DNA of 46,689 bases from Candidatus Zixiibacteriota bacterium (GTDB lineage: Bacteria; Zixibacteria; MSB-5A5; GN15; FEB-12): contig JAQUSF010000015.1 in assembly GCA_028715215.1 (NCBI GenBank), positions 1 through 46,689 of the forward strand, written 5' to 3'. Positions 27,826-40,200 of this stretch are shown here, piece by piece (position 1 is the first letter of the stretch; each line of letters starts with the position of its first letter). Position numbers and translations under genes: made by a program. Under the pieces are notes generated by a model, which was not told where the DNA came from, searched no databases, and worked only from the letters and a program-made list of their open reading frames with translations.

Positions 27826-29190
27826 TTATGTGTTAATATTCTTTACTTTCAATTTTAATTTATTCACAGCGATAACTGTGACTTTCGAGCCCTCCGTCAA
27901 CTCTTCGCTGCTTTCAGCTTTCCATAACGCCCCGTCGACATAGACAAAACCGCCCTTGCGTACTTCCGCAATTTTCCCGACCAAACCTTCTTCACCGATA
28001 AACGGTTGCCGTTTGGCCGCTTTTACTACCAGGTACACAACCACCAGCAGGGTCAGGCTGACCAGAACAGCCATGGTTATAATCAGGGATAGGGAAATAC
28101 GCATTCCCGGGTCAACCGTATCGACTAACATAAGACCTCCGAGGACAAAGGAGATAATGCCGCCGACGGCCAACAGGCCGTGGCTGACAATTTTAATTTC
28201 TGCAATAAATAAAATTAACGCCAGAAGGATAAGCGCCACACCGGCATAATTAATCGGCAATGTTTGAAAAGCGTAAAAAGCCAGAATAAGTGAAATTGCT
28301 CCGATGACGCCGGGGAAAATAGCGCCGGGATTATATAACTCCAGCACGATACCCAGACCGCCGATGGAGAACAGGATAAAAGCAATATCGGGCGAGGTAA
28401 TCACTTCCAGGAAACGGTGTTTGAAAGTGGTCTTGACCAGCTCGACACGGGCATCGACCAGGTCCATGGTTTTCTTTCCGGAAGGGATATCGGTAATGCG
28501 ACCATTAAGTTGAGTCAGCAAGTCGTCCATATTTTCCGCAATGATGTCGATTACCTTTAATTCCAGAGCTTCGTTGTTGGTAATGGAAACCGACTGGCGA
28601 ACGGCTTTTTCCGCCCATTCGGCGTTACGGCCGCGTTTTTCGGCGGCTGCCCTTATCTGGGCTACGGCGTCATTGGTGACTTTTTCATTCATGACCGAGT
28701 CAACCTTTTCCCCGGCCCCGCCAACCGGATGAGCCGCCCCGATATTGGTGGAGGGTGCCATGGCGGCAAAATGCGAAGCATAAGTTATATACACCCCTGC
28801 CGAACCGGCTCGGGCTCCGGCTGGGGCAATATAGACACACACCGGTACATAACTGTTGAGGATTTTTTTACAAATCGTCCAGGTCGGCTTGGAAAAGCCG
28901 CCGGGGGTATCGAGGGTAACAACGATAAGTTCAGCCCCGTTTTCCTCGGCCAGCTCGATAATTTCACCCATGCGGTCATCGGTAACCGTCCCGATCGCCC
29001 CGTCAACCACCATGTTATAAACCAGCGGCCTGATGACCCGGGCTTTTTGCATGAGGGTATCGAGGTCAAGAATAGTATCTTCCGTCTTCAGCCTGTCATC
29101 AGCAATTGCCCGAACAGTCTGTAACACCAGAAGGGCAACCGACACCAACAACAGAAAACTGAAAAAAATAAGAAATGCTTTACGTCTCAT
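27826..29190 (-). CDS. NfeD-family membrane serine protease (ClpP class)
   Basis: 454 aa; [47 protein letters not shown], then TM bundle and C-terminal OB-like domain. Adjacent to slipin. Confidence 0.94.
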   Translation of the reverse strand: MRRKAFLIFFSFLLLVSVALLVLQTVRAIADDRLKTEDTILDLDTLMQKARVIRPLVYNMVVDGAIGTVTDDRMGEIIELAEENGAELIVVTLDTPGGFSKPTWTICKKILNSYVPVCVYIAPAGARAGSAGVYITYASHFAAMAPSTNIGAAHPVGGAGEKVDSVMNEKVTNDAVAQIRAAAEKRGRNAEWAEKAVRQSVSITNNEALELKVIDIIAENMDDLLTQLNGRITDIPSGKKTMDLVDARVELVKTTFKHRFLEVITSPDIAFILFSIGGLGIVLELYNPGAIFPGVIGAISLILAFYAFQTLPINYAGVALILLALILFIAEIKIVSHGLLAVGGIISFVLGGLMLVDTVDPGMRISLSLIITMAVLVSLTLLVVVYLVVKAAKRQPFIGEEGLVGKIAEVRKGGFVYVDGALWKAESSEELTEGSKVTVIAVNKLKLKVKNINT

Positions 29191-29267
29191 AATTTACTAC
29201 CCTGTGAATATGTTTGTTAAAATATTGTCAATTATTCCTAAACAGTCAAATAAAATAAGTAAAAATA

Positions 29268-30860
29268 TCACTGCCATAGTTTTAAGGAAGGATGACAGTA
29301 TCGCACCTGTCCGTCGATTACGGTAGCCAGGACTTTCGTATCGTAAAGCCTGGTTGAAGCCAGGCGAGTGATATCCCTGTCAATAACAACCAGGTCAGAC
29401 GGATAACCGGGAAGCAGATACCCCCGGCAATGCGACTGCCCGGCGGCAACAGCAGGACCAACCGTAAAACAATACAGGGCTTCCGCGGCAGAAAGGCGCT
29501 GTTCAGGATAAAACACTTCCCGACTTTTGGGCCTGGCGCGGGTAACGGCGGCGGCAATGCCGGCTACCGGGTCGAGGGATTCGATCGGGGCATCAGAGCC
29601 AAAAGCAATATCGATTTTTCTATCCATCAACGTTCTGAATATATAGGCGTTGGCACCTCTTTTACCCCAGTAACGGTCAACCAGTTTTATATCAGACGGA
29701 CAGTGCGAGGGCTGCATCGACGCAATGATATTAAGGTTCTTTACCCGGGAAACATCTTTGCGGCGAATCATCTGCAGGTGTTCGATACGGTGACGGGCTC
29801 CGAAATCAAGTTTGGGTGCGGCCTGGAAGACATCAAGAACATGGGCAATCGCCCTGTCACCGATGGCATGAATGGCACAAGGCAGACCCAACCGGGCCGC
29901 TTCCTTGATGAGCAAGCGCATTTCTTGGACAGTGGTTGTTTCAATACCGTAGTTGTCTTTTGAACCCCGGTATTTATTAAAACAGTAGGCCGACTGGCTT
30001 CCCAGGGAACCATCGGCAAATATTTTCACGCCGGCAAGTCTGAAAAAATCGGTTCCCGTGCCATAGTAAGTTTTATTTTTTACAAGCTGCGGCAGATGGT
30101 CAGCCGGGGCATAATAATTTATGCGCAAGCCCAGCCGGTTTTTTTCCGCCAAAGCCGAGAAATATTCAAACGCTTCGGGACCGTCGAACGAATGCACCCC
30201 GGTCACACCCTTTTCATAAGCGAGGGCCAGGGCCATTTTATAACGGCGGTCACGTTCGCTTTTCGAAGGTCTGGTTATCCGCCTGTAGACCGGTAAATAA
30301 GCCTGATTTTCTCTCAAAACACCGGTTGGGATACCGTCTCCATCGCGTACAATTTCCCCGCCTTCCAGAGCGGATGAATTTTTATCGATTCCGGCCAGAG
30401 CCAGAGCGCGACTGTTAACCCAGGCGGTGTGCTGGTCTTTGGAAAAAATAAAAACCGGCCGACCACCGCACACCTTATCGAGTATGTAACGGTCGATATC
30501 CTGTCTCTTTTTAAGACGGTCAGGTGAAAAGCCGTCGCCTACGACCCAATCATTTTTACCGAGCGGTTTTGCAAACCGCCCGATCTTGTCCAGGGCGCTC
30601 TCGAGCGTTTCCACGCCATCGAGATTGACATGACCCAGCGTCATAGCCAGGTAATAAAAATGGGTGTGGGCATCAACCAGCCCGGGTATGACCGTGCGCC
30701 CTTTCAGGTTAAATTTGCTATAACTTTTAAAATCCGGGTCATATTCCAGGTTGTTACCGAGAGCAACTATTTTGTTATCATAAAGGGCTATGGAATTGAC
30801 CACCAGGTTATCAGCCTGGGTGTAAATCCGGGCGTTATAAATCAAATTTCTTATCTTCAA
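29268..30860 (-). CDS. Amidohydrolase family protein (YtcJ-like)
   Basis: GLVDAHTHFYYLAM, ADGSLGSQSAY, AIHAIGDRAIAHVLD, FGSDAPIESLDP. Start trimmed to TTG at 30860 (LKIRNLIYNARIYTQ), preceded by AAAGGAG; track start 30893 lies deeper inside selB. Confidence 0.92.
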   Translation of the reverse strand: MKIRNLIYNARIYTQADNLVVNSIALYDNKIVALGNNLEYDPDFKSYSKFNLKGRTVIPGLVDAHTHFYYLAMTLGHVNLDGVETLESALDKIGRFAKPLGKNDWVVGDGFSPDRLKKRQDIDRYILDKVCGGRPVFIFSKDQHTAWVNSRALALAGIDKNSSALEGGEIVRDGDGIPTGVLRENQAYLPVYRRITRPSKSERDRRYKMALALAYEKGVTGVHSFDGPEAFEYFSALAEKNRLGLRINYYAPADHLPQLVKNKTYYGTGTDFFRLAGVKIFADGSLGSQSAYCFNKYRGSKDNYGIETTTVQEMRLLIKEAARLGLPCAIHAIGDRAIAHVLDVFQAAPKLDFGARHRIEHLQMIRRKDVSRVKNLNIIASMQPSHCPSDIKLVDRYWGKRGANAYIFRTLMDRKIDIAFGSDAPIESLDPVAGIAAAVTRARPKSREVFYPEQRLSAAEALYCFTVGPAVAAGQSHCRGYLLPGYPSDLVVIDRDITRLASTRLYDTKVLATVIDGQVRYCHPSLKLWQ

Positions 30861-32739
30861 ACATTTCTCCTTTGACCCTGAAATCACCTTCACGGCGGGT
30901 CAGCTTCAGACGGTCGGTTTCCTCGAGGATGGGTATGGCATATTTGCGGGTGAAACCAAACCTGTCTCTTAATTCCGTTACCATCAAACGACCTTCAATA
31001 TTCAATTTATCTTTTATAAAAATTACAATTTCTCGCCAGATATCCGCCAGGAAGAGAAAATCACCACCGCATTTGATAGCTTCACGGGTATCAATCATGT
31101 ACTTAATCGCCTGTTGATAAACTTTCCCCGCCGAGGCCAGTTCGGTCAATGACGGCGGGGCATAGGGATGGGACTTAAGAGCTGTTATTATTTTATCGTG
31201 GGCTTCTTTTATGACCCCTTTCAAACTCATACCCCTTCCGGGCAGGTCATACAGGTCATCGCTTCTAACCAGCCGTTTATCGGATAGCAGATAATCAACG
31301 ACCACCCGGGTTACATTTTCCGAATAGGCTGATAACCGCATCAGCTGCTCTAGTGACAACCCCTTAAGATGCGGGTTATCGTTAAGTTGTTTTTCAATCT
31401 TATCTATCAGGGCGGTTATGGTTTGCTGAAAATAATCCGGGTGATAAATATAATTGCCGAAACGACCCAGTTTTTTATTTTCAGTCAGATGCTGAATCTC
31501 CGATAGAATATCTTTACGGGATAAATTCGTTTCTTCGAGAATCTTATCCGCTTCATCAAGGAGATTTTTCCGAAGCTCGGACAATATCAGGCGGCTTAAA
31601 CTGAATTCCAGGCGTTCTTCGAGATAAGCAAAGTGCGAGAAATGTTTTCGCCGGGGAAAGGCCGTTAGCTGGTCAATAACCATCCCGCCGCCAAGAGTAG
31701 CCATGGGGGTTACCAGACGCATGATATAGTTATCCCCGACCAGGGCATAAAGCGGTTCGGCGGGCTTGAAAAAGACAATTCCTTTTTGCGAGGGAGCCAG
31801 GCGCGGCTTTCCGTACAATCTTATTTCGCCTTCCACCTCCGTCGTTCCCAGAAGCACCAGCACACGGCGGCGGTCGCTAAGTTCCACCACCGCTTCCTGA
31901 AGGAGTTCCACTGTCAGGGCGAACACCTGGTGACGCTGCATAAATCCAAGGTCCGGGCGGTCGGTAATAACACCGCCGCGCCGGAGATGTTCTTTCTCAA
32001 GGCCGGTAAAGGATATCGCGGTACGCTGGGACGGTGTGGTTTTTTCCACCCGGGTATTCATCGAATGCAGGGTGCGTATTTTTCCAGCTACGCCTCCGGG
32101 CCAGACTGTTACCGACTGTCCCACCGTGAACATCCCGTCACGGAGAGTGCCGGTCACCACCCCGCCAATCCCCGGCTGTACAAACATCCGGTCAATATAC
32201 AAGCGCGCCTTCCCGATATCCGCCCGGGCTTTAACGAGCGACGGCAGCCGGTTCAAGTAGTCGTATAAACGGTCAATACCTTCTCCGGTTTGAGCGGAAA
32301 CTTCAATTACGGGAGCTTCTTCCAGAAATGAACCGGCGACTTTCTGTTTAATTTCCTGGCTAAGAAGTTCCAGCCAATCTTTTTCCACCAGGTCAATTTT
32401 GTTGATGACGATAAGGCCGTTTTTGATGTTTAACAACCTGACAATCTGGAAATGTTCCTGGCTCTGGGGCATCCAGCCGTCGTCAGCCGCTATCACCAGC
32501 ATGACGCAGTCGATACCGCCGGCGCCGGCAATCATATTTTTTACAAAGCGCTCATGTCCGGGAACGTCTATAAACGCCAGGTTCTCCCCTGAGGGTGTTC
32601 GATAAAAAGCGAAACCCAGGTCGATAGTCATGCCGCGGGCCTGTTCTTCGGGCAGCCGATCCGGGTTGGTTCCGGTCAAACGCCGCACGATGGCTGACTT
32701 TCCATGGTCAATATGTCCGGCGGTTCCAATAACAATCAT
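30835..32739 (-). CDS. selB: Selenocysteine-specific translation elongation factor
   Basis: 634 aa; IGTAGHIDHGKSAIVRRLTGTNPDRLPEEQARGMTIDLGFAF, DVPGHERFVKNMIAG; C-terminal winged helices. Next to selA. Confidence 0.97.
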   Translation of the reverse strand: MIVIGTAGHIDHGKSAIVRRLTGTNPDRLPEEQARGMTIDLGFAFYRTPSGENLAFIDVPGHERFVKNMIAGAGGIDCVMLVIAADDGWMPQSQEHFQIVRLLNIKNGLIVINKIDLVEKDWLELLSQEIKQKVAGSFLEEAPVIEVSAQTGEGIDRLYDYLNRLPSLVKARADIGKARLYIDRMFVQPGIGGVVTGTLRDGMFTVGQSVTVWPGGVAGKIRTLHSMNTRVEKTTPSQRTAISFTGLEKEHLRRGGVITDRPDLGFMQRHQVFALTVELLQEAVVELSDRRRVLVLLGTTEVEGEIRLYGKPRLAPSQKGIVFFKPAEPLYALVGDNYIMRLVTPMATLGGGMVIDQLTAFPRRKHFSHFAYLEERLEFSLSRLILSELRKNLLDEADKILEETNLSRKDILSEIQHLTENKKLGRFGNYIYHPDYFQQTITALIDKIEKQLNDNPHLKGLSLEQLMRLSAYSENVTRVVVDYLLSDKRLVRSDDLYDLPGRGMSLKGVIKEAHDKIITALKSHPYAPPSLTELASAGKVYQQAIKYMIDTREAIKCGGDFLFLADIWREIVIFIKDKLNIEGRLMVTELRDRFGFTRKYAIPILEETDRLKLTRREGDFRVKGEMFEDKKFDL

Positions 32740-32748
32740 GACGGTAAA

Positions 32749-34140
32749 TTACGAAACAGGTAAAATAGTTTTAACAGCCTTTATGAGGATTGGTATATCC
32801 TCGATATCGATAGCTTTCAGGTCGATGATAAAGCAGTCGTTTTCTATCCGTCCGATAACGGGCGGCTGATGAGAGCGGAATTTCTTAATGAGGTTTTCAG
32901 CGTTATGGTTTTTATCGAAAACCAGCCCTACGGAAGGAATGGCGGCTTCAGGAAGCGCTCCTCCACCGATAAAAACGCGGGTGGCTTCGATACTCAGGCC
33001 GTCCGGTTTGCCCAGTTCAGCCAGGACAGCTTTACCTCTTTTATAAAGCTCCGCTTCCGGGACCGCCAGGAGCGACCAGAGTTTGATATCGGTGAGATGA
33101 GTGTTGTTAAGATATATCGTCAGCATTTTTTCGATTATGGAGAAGACGATTTTATCGACCCGCATGGTTCGGAAAAGGGGGTTTTTTTTTATTTTCTGAA
33201 TAAACTCCCCGCGGCCGACGATTAAACCGGCCTGCACGCCGCCAAGCATTTTGTCGCCTGAAAAGCAGGTCAGGTCGGCTCCGGCGCGTACGGATTGCTG
33301 AACCGTCGGTTCTTCATAGCCCAGGATTTCCCGGGTGGAGATGAAAACGCCGCTCCCGAGGTCATTGATAACCGGCAAGTGGTAACGCTTTCCAAGCGCC
33401 ACCAGGGCTTTTAACGAAACCTCTTCAGAAAAACCCGCCTGTATAAAATTACTTTTATGTACCTTAAGTATCAACGCCGTCTTATCATCGAGATTATTTT
33501 CATAATCCGCCAGAGTGGTGATGTTGGTCGTACCGACTTCTTTAAGTTTGGCCCCGGAACGTTTCAATATATCGGGAATACGGAAGCCGCCGCCTATCTG
33601 GACCAGTTCCCCCCGGGAGATAACGACATCACGGCGTCCGGAGAAGGTATTCAAGATCAAAAAAAGAGCCGCCGCACAGTTATTGACAATCGTCGCTCTT
33701 TCAGCTCCCGCCAGGTGAGCCAGGTAAGTTTCACAGGCTTCTCCCCTCTTACCGCGCACGCCCTCCTCCAGGTCGAATTCAATATTACCGTAACCCACCA
33801 CGGTTTTTTTCACGGCTTCGAATATCGCTTCCGAAAGGGGCGCCCGGCCCAGGTTGGTATGGACGATAATACCGGTGCCGTTAATCACCCGGCTTATTTC
33901 CTTACGTTTCATTCTCACTAACGCAGTCTGAATCGTATTTACCAGAGAGGTTCGGGTAACGGAACCGGTTTTCTCGGACAGGTTACTTTTAGCGGCGGCA
34001 ACTATTCTCTTAACCGTATCTGCCGCCACCGGCCTTGGCACCAGAGCAATATATGGGGCCAGAGTCTTATCTTGAAGAATCTCTTCGACCGCCGGGAAAT
34101 CACGCGGGCTGGTTATTTCATTTTCTGTTTTTTTTGACAA
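32749..34140 (-). CDS. selA: L-seryl-tRNA(Sec) selenium transferase
   Basis: 463 aa; RVINGTGIIVHTNLGRAPLSEAI, AERATIVNNCAAALFLILNTF, CFSGDKMLGGVQAGLIVGR. Confidence 0.97.
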   Translation of the reverse strand: MSKKTENEITSPRDFPAVEEILQDKTLAPYIALVPRPVAADTVKRIVAAAKSNLSEKTGSVTRTSLVNTIQTALVRMKRKEISRVINGTGIIVHTNLGRAPLSEAIFEAVKKTVVGYGNIEFDLEEGVRGKRGEACETYLAHLAGAERATIVNNCAAALFLILNTFSGRRDVVISRGELVQIGGGFRIPDILKRSGAKLKEVGTTNITTLADYENNLDDKTALILKVHKSNFIQAGFSEEVSLKALVALGKRYHLPVINDLGSGVFISTREILGYEEPTVQQSVRAGADLTCFSGDKMLGGVQAGLIVGRGEFIQKIKKNPLFRTMRVDKIVFSIIEKMLTIYLNNTHLTDIKLWSLLAVPEAELYKRGKAVLAELGKPDGLSIEATRVFIGGGALPEAAIPSVGLVFDKNHNAENLIKKFRSHQPPVIGRIENDCFIIDLKAIDIEDIPILIKAVKTILPVS

Positions 34141-34240
34141 AGATATTTACCGTCTCCAAGCAGTTTTCCTGATAACCTTATTGAATACTACCACGCTGTT
34201 TAATTATATGGAAAAACGAGGAATGTCAACGTAAAAGATT

Positions 34241-37200
34241 TTAGAACTTTATTTCCGTCCAGATTTGCAACTCACGCACGTGGCTGTTTCTTCCATAATA
34301 ACTGTCCCGTGAATCCTGCCAGCGGGCACTGATACCGCCTTTTATCTGCTGACTGAAATTATACATTATCACGGGTGCAATAGTCAGATCCGATTTATCG
34401 GTTGAGGTCGTAAAAGGTTTGCCCCGACTGGATGTTTCACTGAAATTGGAATTAAAGGAAACCTTGAGATCGAGGGAGACGTTCGATTTGAATTTTACCC
34501 GGCCGAATAAAGGAATCGCGATTCCGCTGGGAGCGCTGAAAGTGTACCCGGTCGAAAAAGCAATCGATTTTTGAGTTGACCTTGTCTCAGAATCCAGAGA
34601 GCCGTCGGTGGGGGTATATTTTTTGTTGTTGGTTTTCGACATAGTGTAAGAACCGGACAGAGACACCGTTCTGAAAAGATTAAAATTCATAGACAGAAGC
34701 GGATTGTGATTGATTGTTTCGATACGATTGAGAATAAAATTATTGTCCAGGTTCATTTCTTCCTTGACCTGGCGACCATAACCGGTCCGGGGTGAAAATA
34801 TATCAATAAACTTATTTAACAGGTTTTTTATCAGGGGTAAGGTAGTAAATTTTTGAATCCTGATACTCAAATCGGGCCAGTTGGTGGAAGTTTTTTCGTA
34901 GCGGGTTCCCTGTTTAATCAGGTCACGATTGACATCCCGTTTGAATTTAATATCGGTGGCAATCCCGCCCATCATGGTGAAACCGGACGATAACTCATAA
35001 CCTTCCGCCTCACCCGAAGTCTGCGGCCGGACTTCCTCTCCCAGCGGCACACCGGCAGCGTCATAAAAACCGAGCCGATAAAACCAGGTCGGCCGGGTCT
35101 TCATACCGGGAAGCGAGTTTTTATAGTTATAATCGTATTTATAATTTAACGGTTTAATCCAGCCGGTGAGAAAACGCAAAGCCACCAATGGAGCTCTATA
35201 AAAAGGACGACTGGTTTTTTCCTCCTGTTTGGCACCACCGCCGCGGATGTTTTGCCGGCTCGCCGCTGGCACAGCCGAACCGCGCCTCTTCTCGCCGCCC
35301 AAAAAAGCAATATGATTGAAATTGCCGCGGACACTCCAGCTCCGGTTCATGTCCGAAGCCCGGGTTTTGGTAACTCGCTCATAATTATCCTGATATCGCG
35401 ACGAATAAGAAAACGAAGAAGTCAGAAAGGAAAATAACTTGGGGTCATAAGTCGCTCCGAACGACTGGTTATATGAAGTTTCCAGGCCGAGTTTAAAGTC
35501 TCTGGGATTAAATACGATATTGACGAGTTTGGGGTCACTCAGGTCGCGCCTGGTGGAATAATTATAATTCAGTTTCAAATTATCGAACATGTCATAGCGC
35601 AAGTCCATCGACCCTGAGAAATCGCGGTTGAACGATGAAATACGGCTGCCGTTTATATCATCATTGATGGTCAATTTCCGATTATAGGTTCCCGACCAGT
35701 TCCAGGAACTGGGATACAGCGCCAGCCTGGTATTACCGGTCTTTTTCAGCAGGGGAAGCGGTTTGGTCCAGAAAAAGATGGGAATTTTGGGAATAGTAGA
35801 TTTCAAACCCATATCATAATCGGCTTTGATGTTGTAGTTCTCCGAAAGCGAATATGGACGATTTACCGAAACGCTCGTCGAACGGTTATAAGAAAAAGCC
35901 AGTTTTTGACGGTTCAGTAGAATACTGAAAAGCGGATTCTTACTTTTCTTGTTAAAGGATTCGCTGATGCGGAAAGTTCGGGTCTCGCTGGTGGACTTTT
36001 CGGATTCCCGGATTTCTTCGGCCAGTACGATATCGGAATTGGTGCGCAGAACCGGTACTTCTTTGGAATTGGACTGGCTGAACGAAATCGGTACCTTGGT
36101 ATTCCATGACTTGGGCAGAAATTTATCGAAGCTTAAAGTGAAACCATATTGCATATTATTCCGGGTTCTACCACTGCCGAGATTATTATTGGACCCGCCC
36201 CGTGTCGCCGAAGCGATACCCCGGAAATATGGATCCTGAGAGTCGTAATTGAAATTATAGTTAAGCAGGTCCGCCATATTCCCCGAAAAACTCAACCGTC
36301 CAGCAGTACCGACATCCTTGCGGACTTCGGTCAGGCGTAACTCATCCAGCCATATTTCCCCGGAGTATTCGTTATTCCGGTTTTCCTCATCGATATTCAG
36401 TATTCCGGCGGCAAAATAAAGAACCTCGTCGATGCGGGGATTGCCGCGAAGACGGTAACTGCCGACCGTCGTGTCTACATCGGCATACTGAGCCCCCTTG
36501 GGAAGATTTCTCTGGATTTCATCTTTGAAGGCAGTCATCTTGTTAAAATCAATTTTGATGTAATTACGTTCGTCCCAGCCGCGGTACAATCCTTTTACCC
36601 GATATTCATAATAATTATTTTCATCGCGGCCCAGCCGGAAAAAGAACATGACTTTATCCAGGTCCTCTTTACCGCCATTGATATACATCTCCATCTTCCC
36701 GTAACCGGAATACTGTTCAACCGACACCAGGTTCTTTATCGCCAGACAGGTATCGCCGTAATGGAGGTTTTCAAAAACCAGGGCCAGCCCGCGCTGAGCT
36801 TCAGTCACCTTGGTTTGCTTGTCTTCGTAAGCTTTAACTCCGGGCGGCGGCGTAAAAGTACCATCCTCGGTGCTAATCGATGCAATGACAAATTGGGTAT
36901 TGGACTCGCTTAAATAATAAGGGTCGGAGTGAATCGTATCCTGCCAGTTGGACTGGACGAAGTACCAGTCGGCGATTTCCAGGGTATCGTAAGTAGTAAC
37001 GGAATCATCCGTCTCAAACCAGACACGGACGTGGGTGATTCCCGACCACTTGGCGGTATCGCTGAGCGGGTCAGTTTCAACCACCCGGTCAAGGGCCAGT
37101 GGATCTTTAATAGGAATTCGGTATGTCCGCCAGGGTTTACCGGTATTGTAAATATCTCTTTGAGAACCCGGTACTAGAAATTTATCCATCGGGTCAGCCA

Positions 37201-40200
37201 GGTCACCGACGTAGGAAAAGTACGCATCGTACTGCTGAAAGCCGCTGATAGAGATATTTTCTTTGTCGGGTTTTTTACTTAAGGCGATATCCTGAGCGTT
37301 TCCCTCGGTACCGTTTAACCATTCGTAATAAACCGGGTCATTGACGTAATTATCCGGTTTCAGCCTGGCGAGGACAGCGCAACTGTCGGCGGAGACGGGA
37401 CAGATACCCTGGCCAAAGAAGTAATAATTGTCACCGGCCGGGTCGGGAACATCGGGTTTATTATAAAATATTCGTTCCTGTTCGTCGGACATCCTGTCCA
37501 GCCCGACATCCTCCAAATCACTGACCACACCGTTGCCGTCGGTATCTTCGTTATCAACTTTGCCGTTGCCGTTAACATCTTCGTTTATCATGCCGAAATC
37601 GAAATGCAATTTGCCTCTGCCACCGCGGGCCCTGACCTCAAACAACTGGACGCGGTCCGGGTCCACCCGGTTGCCGAAATAGCGCATAACCCCGCCCCAG
37701 GATTTAGCCGCCACCATATCCGACTCGACTTCCTTGAAGTTCTTCGGGCGGAAAACCAGCCTTAAAATAGTAATAGTACCCTCCCCCTGGGCTACATCGC
37801 GGTCGTAAACCTCCTGGACAAAGGGCTGTTGCCGGGGATTATGCCATAAAATCTTCCCCCGCTCATAATCCAGCTCACTGACCGGCGAGGAAGCCAATGT
37901 CCAGTTAAGACGATTGATGCCCAGCGAAAGCTGTTCGTGAGCCGCTTCGAAATCGTCCACATAAGCTACGTCATCGATATTGGGGTTGGGATGGGACTGG
38001 GCGATTTCGCCTTCAATGGTAAGAGACGAGGGTGTTTCGGTAGTCACGATGGGAAGGGCGTCGGCCAGACTGGTCAGGAAACTGGGATAAAGCTTAAACC
38101 GGGCATCAAAATCCACCACCATCATGCGGGCGGTTTCCTGGCCGACGCGGGGTTTCCGGTCCTGGGCTTTATCCGACTTGTAGAGAACCGTCGAACCGAA
38201 TTTTAAATCCTTGTTCCACTCATATTCAGCCCGGGCTCCCAGGAGGGTTTTTTTCTGAACGGCAAAAAAGGGCGCATATTCAAAATCAACTCTGACATCG
38301 GCATTAGGGTCCAGGGCTTCTTCATTGATAAGAGTAATTTGTCCGAAATCATAGGAGATATTATAATCCCGACCGCGTTCCATTTGCACCCCGTTGAGAG
38401 TTACTCGCTCCGAGCCTTCTATGATATTGGTCCGATTCAGCCGTATTTGCGAACTGCGGGTTTTGGTGGTAATCTGAATATAGTATTCACTATTTTCGGT
38501 TTTTTGGGATAACGAATAATAATTATATATGCCGGGCACCTGAACAGCCAGTTTAGGAGTGGTTTTACCATTTTTATCGGTAAAGGTCGTATCGGTAGCA
38601 AAAGGTGTCCGGGAGGGAAAAATCAGCAAACCCCAATCACTGCGATAGAAATCGATATTGCGGTCCAGCAGGTTGTCCGGCACGGAGTCCTCGTTGCTGT
38701 TGACCTGGTCAAGCCCAAGTATGGCCAGATAATAACCGGTATTCTGCCCGTTTACCTCCTGGTAGTCAAGGTTGGACGATTTCCCCTCGGTATTGGTCAA
38801 ACCTTTGAAAATCTTGACATCGAAATCCTCGAAATCATAACCTTTTTCCATACGGTAGCAATTCCGCCACATAAGACCCCAGCTTTTGTGGTCGGGATTG
38901 TTTTTGCTCGAAGACGGCCGCAGGGTTTTCAGAACCTTAACGGAATCAGTCAGGTTACCCACCGTATCCACACGAAAAGGTTGGCTATCATTGGCGTTGT
39001 TAAAGCGCTTCACGACCATGTAGGTACCGAGAGCGTTTTGTTCATAGCGCGAATTTCTGAAAACGACATAGCGACGGTTGCGTTTTCGGTCATTGTAAAA
39101 AGTATAATCGTCGTCCTCCTTCAACTGCACCATGCGCAGGGAGTCCCCCTGGGTGGGTAATAAAGAGGGATTCAAGGGGTCGATAAGAAGTTTACATTCC
39201 ACCGCTTCGAGATTCTTGCTGTTGCTTTCATACTCATAGATGTACAGGGTAACCACCGAATCCCAGCGGCCCAGCTCCGTTCGGTTGATATCCGCATCGT
39301 CGGTGACCGGATAACCGAGGTCAAAAATCCGGCCTTCAACATAGTTATTATCGCGGATATAAGTGGCATTCTCTTCACCGGTCGCAGTAATGGAGGAAGA
39401 TTCGGTAGACCCCTTTTCCTGAGAGGCAATACCGGTAAATGACAGGTTCCCCAACTGGGCTTCGGTCTTAATACCGAATAAGCCCTGGATGTTCGAGGAA
39501 TAGCCGACGAACTTGGTGTTCGGCAGACTGAGGTTGGTGTTGCCGGCTTCTATCGATTTGAGAATATCATCTTCATCGCCTTTATATCGTATCTGTATCC
39601 GGTTCGACAGGGGAATATCGGTCTGGCTGTCCTGGTAAACTTTGACTGAGATTTTAGTTCCGATGGTGCCGGCAATTTCAAATTTGGATTGCTGTTCCAT
39701 ATTCAACGATGGAAACTTGCTCTGTTTGATCAGGTCGGATTCACCATCGGTCCATTGAGACCGGCCGGAAAATGAAATCCGGCGATAGCCGGTAACTTTT
39801 AAATTACCGCCCCCTTCACCAAAAATCTTGTCCAGTCGCTTGGGTAAAGCCAGCCCGATTGAAAAGCCCTCCCGTTTTTTAGAAGCTTTGGCATCCTGGT
39901 AGGACTTAAAGACCACTTCTTCGAATTTTTCATTATAATGTTTTTGCAGACGGTAATTTAAAAATAAATCGGCATCAACTGAAACGGGCACAAGATACTG
40001 GTCCTTAGCGTATTCAGTGCGGAAGGTTATTTCATTATTGTTGAAACTGGAACGGATAGGTTTGGTGACATACTGCAACTCCGGACGAAGCGGGAGGTAA
40101 CTTTTAGGATACATGGCCGCTGAGAAACGATACGTGATATTATCGTAAAATGAAACCACTCGCGGCGGCTCGGATAACCGGGCTTGAAACCCTACCTGAC

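Noticed and set aside
33184-33192. A9 tract in selA mRNA as a second programmed slippage site
   Set aside because: No adjacent upstream hairpin seen and it lies inside the catalytic domain, not at a domain boundary.
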